From CAYVOV01 sp964453525 (lineage in GTDB: Bacteria; Chloroflexota; Dehalococcoidia; Dehalococcoidales; UBA2162): 64,000 bases of DNA. A program made the translations under genes and the position numbers. The stretch's first letter is position 1. Each line of letters starts with the position of its first letter. The stretch lies in contig CAYVOV010000001.1 of assembly GCA_964453525.1 (NCBI GenBank), positions 288,657-352,656 on the forward strand. The letters are read 5' to 3'. Of this stretch, positions 57,767 to 64,000 are shown piece after piece. A model generated the notes under the pieces. That model worked only from the letters and a program-made list of their open reading frames with translations, ran no database searches and had not been told where the DNA came from.

Positions 57767-58987
57767 CTATTCTTTTACAATAAAAGGCAGCCATTTCAGG
57801 CCTTCTTGCTGAACCAGTGTTCCATCGGCTTCAATTTCATCGGCGCCGAGATATCCGAGAAAACGCTCAAAGCAATCTCTAAGGGCAATTTGCATCTCTT
57901 CCGAGGAAGTAATACCAGACTCCCACCACCAGTTCTTGATGACCAGAGCGCCGCTTTCCTTATTCATTCCGGGCTCAAAACGCGCTATAAAACGGTCGCT
58001 ATACAGAACGGGCAGCACGTAATAACCGTAAAGTCGCTCGGGGATCGGTTTGTAGACTTCCCAGGTATATTCAAAATCAAATAATTCTTTAATCAATTGT
58101 CTGTCCCAGAGCAGATTATCCAGCGGTGCCAGTATGGCCGCGTGCGGCATCACGCCAATCGACTCCGATACTTTCTCAAGACGTTGCGTGTCCGAAGTCC
58201 TCATATAGAGCGGTGTCTTTATATCTTCAACATATATTTCTGCCACCTTTCCCTGTTTTATCAGCCGTTTCAGGGCAGCCGCCCGCTCCTTACTCCGGGC
58301 GCCGTAAATGCCCGGCCAGGTACTGCCCCTGTTCCACAGCAAGCCGATACTCCCGATGCGTCTGAGGACATGCCAGTCGTGATATTGCTCTTTTGTCTGA
58401 TGCGGGTCAGGGGCTGAAAGCAGTTCTTCAGGGATATGACGGCAGGCGAGGTCATATACCTTGCGGGTATTTATTTTGTGGTGAATAACCACCTCGCCCA
58501 GATACAACATGTTGTCCAGAGCAACATTGGCCAATCGCTTCGGTCCCCAGGACCAGGCCACTTTCTGGTCATGGTCCAGGTCTATTGAAGACAAAGGGCC
58601 TCTTTCCTCGATTTCCCTGAGTATCTGTATGGAAACTTCTTTAACCAGTTCGGAATCTCTCCTTCGAGAGCGACTGGCTGCTTCGCGTTGACGGTAGTAA
58701 AAGTAATGCCAGTCTTCGATACGGTAGATAGCCATCATCTTGTCCCAACCATCTAGGAGCTTTCTGTCCTCATATAACAGCTCCTGCAGCATTGCCGAAC
58801 GGAAGTCTGTTATGCGTGATTGAAGGACCAGTTCCGTGTTGTGACCGACGATGTTCAGGGGATCGAACTGGATACAACCGACGTGACCGATGAAATTGAG
58901 TATGCCGACTTTACCTTCAAGCTCGTATGGTGGCCACAAAGCCTGGTGGGCGAGAATAAAACGACGTGCCTGTTGTTTAGTAATCAC
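57767..58987 (-). CDS. YcaQ/AlkZ-like winged-helix DNA glycosylase
   Basis: The 406-residue protein belongs to the HTH_42 family that includes AlkZ and YcaQ (AlkX), which remove interstrand cross-link adducts. It has the opening ITKQQARRFILAHQAL, the catalytic-type motif QFDPLNIVGHNTELVLQSR (the QxD form at about 38-40) and the later LLPVLYSDRFIARFEPG-like segment. Three winged-helix domains are expected. The match to the family is good. Activity on cross-links is inferred. It lies between the RidA and dgt genes. Confidence 0.85.
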   Translation of the reverse strand: MITKQQARRFILAHQALWPPYELEGKVGILNFIGHVGCIQFDPLNIVGHNTELVLQSRITDFRSAMLQELLYEDRKLLDGWDKMMAIYRIEDWHYFYYRQREAASRSRRRDSELVKEVSIQILREIEERGPLSSIDLDHDQKVAWSWGPKRLANVALDNMLYLGEVVIHHKINTRKVYDLACRHIPEELLSAPDPHQTKEQYHDWHVLRRIGSIGLLWNRGSTWPGIYGARSKERAAALKRLIKQGKVAEIYVEDIKTPLYMRTSDTQRLEKVSESIGVMPHAAILAPLDNLLWDRQLIKELFDFEYTWEVYKPIPERLYGYYVLPVLYSDRFIARFEPGMNKESGALVIKNWWWESGITSSEEMQIALRDCFERFLGYLGADEIEADGTLVQQEGLKWLPFIVKE

Positions 58988-59024
58988 TAACTTCTTTCCT
59001 TAGTGGTTCTTAGCGATGGCAGGT

Positions 59025-59732
59025 CTATTTGTTTTTTCTATAGGCGATGCCGTCAATCATCAAAAGGCAATCGTCGTCAATAAACTCGGTAGTTAAGCCC
59101 ATCCTGGCCGGAAATTTGCCTTCTTCGAAGTAGTTGCGAAAGAGCTTTTCATACACCCGCACGTCTTCAATATTCTTGAGCCTGACATTGACTTTTATCA
59201 GGTCGGCCAGTGTCAAATCGAACTCCGCCAGGGTCTTTTTGAGGTATTTGAAGGTGTCATCTAACTGGGCGGTAAAATCATCGCCGAAGCCGCGGTGTAT
59301 CCCGAGAAAAACATAATCCCCCGCGGCCACTGCTGATGAATAGCTCCAGGGCGTAGGAATATATTTTATTTCTTTCATTTCTGCTTCCTTCCGGCAGGCA
59401 ATACCATCAATGGAGAAAAGAGTATCATCGTCGACAAACTCAGATTTACCGCCTGTTCTGGCCGGATATTTATCTTTTTTAAAGTAGTTACGAAAGAGTT
59501 TCTCCATCTCCGGCCCGTTTTTTATATCCTTGAGCCGCACCTCGACTTTCACCAGATCGGATAGAGTTAAACCGTACTCTGCCAGGGTCTTTTTAAGGCG
59601 TGAAAAGGCGTCGTCGAGCTGGGTAGTGAAATAATCACCGAAACCGCGGTGCCCCGCCAGAAAAACAAAACCCCCTGCGGCCGCTGCGAATGAATAGCTC
59701 CAGGGCGTAAGAACCCTTTTAACTCCGGTCAT
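59025..59732 (-). CDS. Tandem double-domain RidA/YjgF-family protein
   Basis: The 235-residue protein consists of two RidA-like units, about 1-113 and 119-235, that align along their length: TPWSYSFAAAAGGFVFLAGHRGFGD against TPWSYSSAVAAGDYVFLGIHRGFGD, then LVKVEVRLKDI against LIKVNVRLKNI, and YPARTGG against FPARMGL. RidA proteins are normally trimers of a single domain that deaminate reactive enamines. A fused pair would give a different oligomer. An internal Met at the junction (119) could allow separate translation. Similarity between the halves is high, so the duplication seems recent. Confidence 0.85.
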   Translation of the reverse strand: MTGVKRVLTPWSYSFAAAAGGFVFLAGHRGFGDYFTTQLDDAFSRLKKTLAEYGLTLSDLVKVEVRLKDIKNGPEMEKLFRNYFKKDKYPARTGGKSEFVDDDTLFSIDGIACRKEAEMKEIKYIPTPWSYSSAVAAGDYVFLGIHRGFGDDFTAQLDDTFKYLKKTLAEFDLTLADLIKVNVRLKNIEDVRVYEKLFRNYFEEGKFPARMGLTTEFIDDDCLLMIDGIAYRKNK

Positions 59733-59762
59733 TTCTATCTTATTTACCTGACTAACTACCGG

Positions 59763-62012
59763 TTATTTGATGCCTAATTTTGCTTCCGCACTGGCAATGA
59801 TATCCCTAGTGATATCAATCATATCAGGGCTCACCGATACCGAGGTTATGCCCCATTCCACAAGTTTTTCTGTAATTTCCGGATAGACGGAAGGTGCCTG
59901 CCCGCAGATGGAAGAGGTAACTCCCATCGCTTTGGCACCTTTGACTACCTTCTCAATCGAGAGCATAACGGCTTCATTACGCTCATCGAAAGTCTCGGCC
60001 AGTTTTGAACTATCACGGTCGATTCCCAGGATGAGCTGGGTGAGGTCATTGGAGCCGATTGAAACACCGTCAATACCTACCTTGAGGAATTCCTCGAGCA
60101 GAATTACGTTTGATGGGACCTCAATCATCAGCCAGAGTTTGAAAGTATCCGACCGTTTCAGTCCTTCTTCCTCCATGATTTTTATAGTGCGCTCAAGCTC
60201 CGGTACGGTACGGACAAAGGGAATCATCACCCAGAGATTATCGTATTTCTCTCTCACCTTCTTTATTGCGGCAAGCTCCATTTTGAATGTGTCGATATCG
60301 GTAATATATCTCGAGGCTCCCCGGTAGCCAATCATCGGGTTCTCTTCCTCTTCCTCGTACTTCTCTCCACCTTTAAGCGCCCGGTATTCATTCGTTTTGA
60401 AGTCGTTTGTCCTGTAGACTACCTGTCGGGGGTGAAACGCCGCAGCGAACTTGGTCAGCCCTTCAGCCAGCTTCCGGATGAATTCCTCACTCCGCCCCTG
60501 CTCAATCATGTAACTCGGGTGCTCGCCAATCTCAGCAACCATGAACTCGGCACGCAGCAGCCCGATGCCGTCCACGTCCCTGCCGGCTACGCGGTCGACA
60601 ATCTCCGGCTGGGCAAGATTTGCCAGGAGTTTCGTCTTTGTTACTACCTCACCCCTGGCACGTATCTTCGTCTCGGTGGCAATCTCTATCCTGCCGGCGT
60701 AGACATTGCCGTTGGAACCGTCAACTGTTATGACCTGTCCGTCTTTCAATGATGTTGTCGCCGTTTCGCTGCCGACAACACAGGGAATACCAAGTTCGCG
60801 GCTGACAATGGCAGCGTGGGCAGTCCGCCCGCCGCGGTCAGTAACAATTGCCGATGCCCGCTTCATTGCCGGGACAAAGTCCGGGGTGGTCATCTCTGCT
60901 ACGAGAACATCACCCTCAAGGACCTTGTCTATCTGTGAAGGGTCAGGCACGATTTTAACCGGTCCCGAGGCGACACCAGGGCTGGCCGGGGCTCCGGAAA
61001 GCAGCACCGGAGCATCTATGTCATAGGCACCGCCGGTAGTTTCTTTAATCGCCGTTACCGGACGCGTCTGTACGATGTATATTTCACCCTTCTCTTTAGC
61101 CCACTCAACATCCTGCGGGAACTGATAATGGTCTTCAAGCTGCTTGCCGATTTTTGCCAGGTTTACAATATCGTCATCGGTTATTTTCTGCCGCGCCTGC
61201 TCTTCGGGAGTAAGGTCTATCTTTACATTATCTTCCTTACCGTGAGCGCCGGCTTCCTTAACAAGCTTCCACTCCTGTTTCTTAATCTCTTTTTCCAGAA
61301 TCTTCATGTTTTTTTTACTGACCACATAATGGTCGGGAGTGACATCGCCGGAGACAATCATTTCTCCCAGCCCCAGTACTGCCTCGATAGTTATTGTCTC
61401 TTTGTCACTCGTTGTCGGCTCAATGGTGAACATAACGCCGGAAGTCTCCGACTGCACCATTCTCTGCACCGGTACGGCGATACCGACCCTGAAGTGGTCG
61501 AAACCCTGCTCCTGGCGGTAAAATATTGCTCTGGCACTGAAAAGTGATGCCCAGCAGTCCTGGACAGCCTTGACAACCTCTTCCTCTCCCTGTATGTTCA
61601 GGAAAGTTGCCTGCTGACCGGCAAAGGAAGCCTCGGGCAGGTCTTCGGCGGTAGCGGAAGACCTCACCGCCACCAATCCCTTATCCATCGCTGCATAGGC
61701 TTTTTTAATCTCCGCTGCCAGCCAGCCGGGCATTTCAGCATCCTCAATAAGCTTCTGCACCCTGGCGGCAACTTCCTGGAGTTGTCTGCTGTCATGAATA
61801 TCAAGGGGGTCGAGCAGGGTCTTTATCTTATCGTGAAGTCCTGCCTCTTTAATAAAATCAAAGTAGGCTACAGCGGTGACAATAAAGCCCGGCGGCACCG
61901 GTATCCCGGCATTTGTCATTTCGCCTAGATTAGCTCCTTTACCCCCGACGAGACCTATATCACCTTTACCAACCTCACCGAATAATACAACTCCCTTTTT
62001 CGTCTGGCTCAT
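59763..62012 (-). CDS. ppsA: Phosphoenolpyruvate synthase
   Basis: PEP synthase makes PEP from pyruvate with ATP giving AMP and phosphate. The protein has about 749 residues. The ATP-grasp domain starts LVGGKGANLGEMTNAGIPVPPGF, the phospho-histidine domain has GGRTAHAAIVSRELGIPCVVG (near residue 397), and the C-terminal barrel has the catalytic Cys in SSICGQAPSVYPE (near 700). The ATG at 62012 is favoured because AGGAG is 8 bases upstream. An ATG at 62018 is only 2 bases from it. A TATAAT on the minus strand (62058-62053) is the likely -10 box. It supports gluconeogenic growth with the PEPCK-like gene. Confidence 0.95.
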   Translation of the reverse strand: MSQTKKGVVLFGEVGKGDIGLVGGKGANLGEMTNAGIPVPPGFIVTAVAYFDFIKEAGLHDKIKTLLDPLDIHDSRQLQEVAARVQKLIEDAEMPGWLAAEIKKAYAAMDKGLVAVRSSATAEDLPEASFAGQQATFLNIQGEEEVVKAVQDCWASLFSARAIFYRQEQGFDHFRVGIAVPVQRMVQSETSGVMFTIEPTTSDKETITIEAVLGLGEMIVSGDVTPDHYVVSKKNMKILEKEIKKQEWKLVKEAGAHGKEDNVKIDLTPEEQARQKITDDDIVNLAKIGKQLEDHYQFPQDVEWAKEKGEIYIVQTRPVTAIKETTGGAYDIDAPVLLSGAPASPGVASGPVKIVPDPSQIDKVLEGDVLVAEMTTPDFVPAMKRASAIVTDRGGRTAHAAIVSRELGIPCVVGSETATTSLKDGQVITVDGSNGNVYAGRIEIATETKIRARGEVVTKTKLLANLAQPEIVDRVAGRDVDGIGLLRAEFMVAEIGEHPSYMIEQGRSEEFIRKLAEGLTKFAAAFHPRQVVYRTNDFKTNEYRALKGGEKYEEEEENPMIGYRGASRYITDIDTFKMELAAIKKVREKYDNLWVMIPFVRTVPELERTIKIMEEEGLKRSDTFKLWLMIEVPSNVILLEEFLKVGIDGVSIGSNDLTQLILGIDRDSSKLAETFDERNEAVMLSIEKVVKGAKAMGVTSSICGQAPSVYPEITEKLVEWGITSVSVSPDMIDITRDIIASAEAKLGIK

Positions 62013-62164
62013 GCCCATCTCTCCTTTCCCTCAAGGTGATAATTCACCCTCCATTATAACACAACGTAAGTCAGATAGTTTGAAAAATCAGGTGAGCCTG
62101 CCTGGCAAATTGGTCATGTTTGATCTCAGTTAAATGAAGTGCTCTCCCTTTTTAATATATCTAT

Positions 62165-62320
62165 TCCCACCTGCCTGTCATAGCCCCGATGAAATCGGGA
62201 CGGCGGGCAGGCCTTTATCCCACTCTCAAACAGTTCCCTGCTTTATTATGCGATTATTCGTCTATTTGAGAGGGGTAAGGGGTTAGGTAAAGAAAAACAA
62301 CCTGATGCAAACAGAACCGG
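62165..62320. repeat. Mosaic palindromic repeat, copy C (inverted)
   Basis: On the minus strand the block order is TTTGCATCAGGTTG, TACCTAACCCC, ATAAAGCAGGGAACTGTTTG, an inserted CCCGATTTCATCGGGG stem, then GGTGGGAATAGATA. This is the same order as copy B. It lies in the divergent gap between ppsA and the nuclease gene. The rest of 62019-62425 shows only promoter elements. Confidence 0.75.
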
Positions 62321-62425
62321 TTAAATAACCGTATGAAAATTGAACTGCACAATTTCCTTGTTGACAGTAATAATAGGGTGGTTTAGAATTAAAGTTGCTG
62401 GCTGACCGATGGAGGAGGTGTGATT

Positions 62426-62974
62426 ATGATAGAAATGGTTATTGACAGCATAAGAGTCAGTCTTATGAACTACCAGCGAGTGGTTATTTTAAAAGAGAAG
62501 ATGGCAGACCGCTACCTGCCAATATGGATTGGACCGGCCGAAGCAGACGCTATTGCTGTAAAACTCCAGAAGGTTACTGTTCCCAGGCCTCTGACGCACG
62601 ATTTACTCAGCTCGGTTATTGATTCTCTTGGAGCCAGCATCAACTCCATTATTGTCAACGACCTGAAAAACGACACTTTCTACGCCAAAATTACCCTCGA
62701 TTTAGATGGCAGTCAGCTTGAAGTAGATTCACGCCCCAGTGATGCCCTGGCGTTGGCAGTAAGGGTTGAAGCGCCAATTTACGTTGATGAATCCGTCCTG
62801 GACAAGGCGGGTATCCTGCTGGATAAGGAAACAGGTAAGCCCATCTTTGAAGAGGGTGAATTCACTGATAAGGAAGGCAGGAAGGTAACTGACGAAGAGT
62901 TAAAAAAGCTATCGGCTTTTCGTGATTTTATAGATACCCTTGACTGGGAAGACTTCGATAAACGAAAGTCCTGA
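62426..62974 (+). CDS. Bifunctional nuclease (BFN, DUF151) family protein
   Basis: This protein has about 182 residues. The DUF151 core reads YLPIWIGPAEADAIAVKLQKVTVPRPLTHDLLSSVIDSLGASI and LEVDSRPSDALALAVRVEAPIYV, followed by a UvrB/C-type acidic helix (SAFRDFIDTLDWEDF). Members have nuclease activity in vitro and are linked to stress responses. The ATG at 62426 is chosen because GGAGGAGG is 7 bases upstream. A GTG at 62420 is too close to it. A hairpin terminator follows. Confidence 0.9.
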   Translation: MIEMVIDSIRVSLMNYQRVVILKEKMADRYLPIWIGPAEADAIAVKLQKVTVPRPLTHDLLSSVIDSLGASINSIIVNDLKNDTFYAKITLDLDGSQLEVDSRPSDALALAVRVEAPIYVDESVLDKAGILLDKETGKPIFEEGEFTDKEGRKVTDEELKKLSAFRDFIDTLDWEDFDKRKS

Positions 62975-63005
62975 CCGTTAATTTTATATAACACTTAATA
63001 AGTTA

Positions 63006-63034
63006 AAAACCTGCGACTTACTGCCGCAGGTTTT
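63006..63034. terminator. Bidirectional terminator
   Basis: AAAACCTGCG (63006-63015) pairs with CGCAGGTTTT (63025-63034), followed by a T tract on the plus strand and, as the complement, on the minus strand. It separates two converging genes. Confidence 0.85.
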
Positions 63035-63048
63035 TTCGTAGATACGGA

Positions 63049-63834
63049 CTAAGATTCCTTTGCGTGCATCTCTTCAGCCATCACCGCCGCACCCAGAGCA
63101 TTCACGATTTGTGGCCGGTCGGGTACCCGCAGGCTGATTCCAAGGCTATCTTCTATACCTTTTACAAGTCCTGTATTCAGGGCTCCACCTCCGCTGATAG
63201 CACACTCCTGCTCCAGCCCGACCTTATCGATAAGGGCAACCATCTTATCAGCAATTGCCCTGTGGACTCCGGCCAGTATGTCTTCTTTGGGAATTCCTTC
63301 GGCTACTCTGGAAATGGCTTCGGATTCACCGAAAACGGCACATCCGGTGGTGAAGACAACCGGGTTTTTCGAACCGAGTGAAAGCTCTCCGATATCTTCT
63401 AGCTTCACCCGGAGGACATTGGCGATGATTTCAAGAAAGCGTCCGCTTCCACTGGCGCATTTCTCGCTGACGGCGAAGTTGATCACCCGTCCCTCTTCTC
63501 CAACCCGAATGACCTGACTTGACTGACCCTGTATATCAATAACCGTTCTCACCCGGGGAAACAATCTGTTTATCCCTCTGGCACAGCAGCGCATATCGGC
63601 AATACTTCGATTGCCGAAAGGAATTGTATCCGTACCGTGCCCGGTAACCGCAGTGAAGGCTATATCTTCCGGCTGCAGCCGCGCTTTCACCAGAAGCTCT
63701 TCCCTCAGCTTCTCCGCCGCCGTCCGGTAATTACTCCCGGAAGGTATTATATGGTATACCTCCGGTTTGCCGCCGCCGGTTACAATCCCTTTACTTGCCA
63801 CCGAGCCGATATCTATTCCCATGAAAAAAGCCAT
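63049..63834 (-). CDS. 2-hydroxyacyl-CoA dehydratase activator (BadF/BcrA/HgdC family)
   Basis: This 261-residue ASKHA-fold ATPase drives electrons at low potential into 2-hydroxyacyl-CoA dehydratases or benzoyl-CoA-type reductases. The opening MGIDIGSVASKG, DIQGQSSQVI, the cluster cysteines in SEKCASGSGRFLE and FTTGCAVFGESE, and SGGGALNTGLV are the family marks. One [4Fe-4S] cluster is shared across the dimer. The gene just upstream encodes the C-terminus of its likely partner, so the pair is probably a functional dehydratase system. The enzyme is oxygen-sensitive, which fits an anaerobe. Confidence 0.93.
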   Translation of the reverse strand: MAFFMGIDIGSVASKGIVTGGGKPEVYHIIPSGSNYRTAAEKLREELLVKARLQPEDIAFTAVTGHGTDTIPFGNRSIADMRCCARGINRLFPRVRTVIDIQGQSSQVIRVGEEGRVINFAVSEKCASGSGRFLEIIANVLRVKLEDIGELSLGSKNPVVFTTGCAVFGESEAISRVAEGIPKEDILAGVHRAIADKMVALIDKVGLEQECAISGGGALNTGLVKGIEDSLGISLRVPDRPQIVNALGAAVMAEEMHAKES

Positions 63835-63941
63835 GACTCAGCCTCTTGTTTTTATCATTGAGGAAATGCCATCAATCTGGACAAAATGGATAGCAATCAC
63901 TCTTCTCCGTCTCGTTGATACCAGTAGCAGAACGAGGAGTA

Positions 63942-64000
63942 TCAACCGATTACCTCAAGAAAGCCCTGCACCCTTGTCCTGAGCTGCGCCAGGGCACCTT
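63942..64000 (-). CDS. 2-hydroxyacyl-CoA dehydratase subunit, C-terminal end (cut by window edge)
   Basis: Only the last 18 codons are visible, reading GALAQLRTRVQGFLEVIG before a TGA at 63944-63942. This ending resembles the final helix of HgdB/FldC-type subunits, and the gene sits 107 bp upstream of the matching activator. Identification rests on a short stretch plus context, so it is tentative. The gap to the activator contains a small CTCGTT/AACGAG stem. Confidence 0.55.
   Translation of the reverse strand, partial: GALAQLRTRVQGFLEVIG

Noticed and set aside
63835..63941. Short gene between the activator and dehydratase
   Set aside because: No frame of useful length on either strand; only a small stem is present.

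Overview
The window looks like a chromosomal segment of an anaerobic bacterium of moderate base composition. It most resembles the Chloroflexota class Dehalococcoidia. That placement is inferred from gene content and protein style: a primase zinc motif spaced Cys-x3-Cys, a stand-alone iron-sulfur protein related to epoxyqueuosine reductase and reductive dehalogenase, many MFS carriers, an oxygen-sensitive 2-hydroxyacyl-CoA dehydratase system, and a PurO-type IMP cyclohydrolase. A phylogeny of UvrA, DnaG or RpoD would settle it. I see no rRNA, tRNA, CRISPR array, phage genes or insertion-sequence transposase.

Layout. 1-4650: pnp (cut by the window edge), rpsO, a DUF503 protein, an AT-rich membrane protein and an MrfA-like helicase. 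4640-13894: a run of six unfamiliar exported, membrane or lipoprotein genes plus a small glycine-zipper protein, ending in lgt, the enzyme that lipidates lipoproteins. This is the least explained part of the window. Its members share leader sequences and internal repeats and include a protease-like fold that has lost its catalytic residues. 13895-18497 (minus): fabF-recJ-IMP cyclohydrolase-HAD phosphatase. 18584-20826: a transglutaminase-like lipoprotein and mtaB. 20905-21427: a RelE/Phd-type toxin-antitoxin pair with its promoter and operator. 21648-28363: a mixture of small metabolic genes, including a divergent PEP carboxykinase. 28489-33185: two-subunit AcnX dehydratase, an orphan peptide-type solute-binding lipoprotein and a MarR regulator. 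33180-36100: YifB and a ParA plus ribbon-helix-helix pair surrounded by palindromes built on GCAATTGC. 36569-46206: NfeD and SPFH membrane proteins, DUF502, uvrA, two MFS carriers and an HD-domain protein.

46609-64000 is mostly minus strand: sbcC without sbcD, a crotonase, the dnaG-rpoD operon, hisH and hisF, dgt, a YcaQ-like glycosylase, a fused double RidA, PEP synthase, and a dehydratase activator with its partner subunit cut by the window end. Central carbon metabolism appears as the PEP synthase / PEP carboxykinase node. Genome maintenance is well represented (UvrA, RecJ, SbcC, DnaG, YcaQ-like, MrfA-like).

The intergenic spaces carry several families of dispersed palindromic repeats. 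One mosaic family sits in four divergent gene-gene gaps, and another brackets an MFS gene. Two genes (dnaG and a stand-alone RAM-domain protein) have a -10 box exactly 8 nt before the ATG and no Shine-Dalgarno sequence, which suggests leaderless mRNAs.
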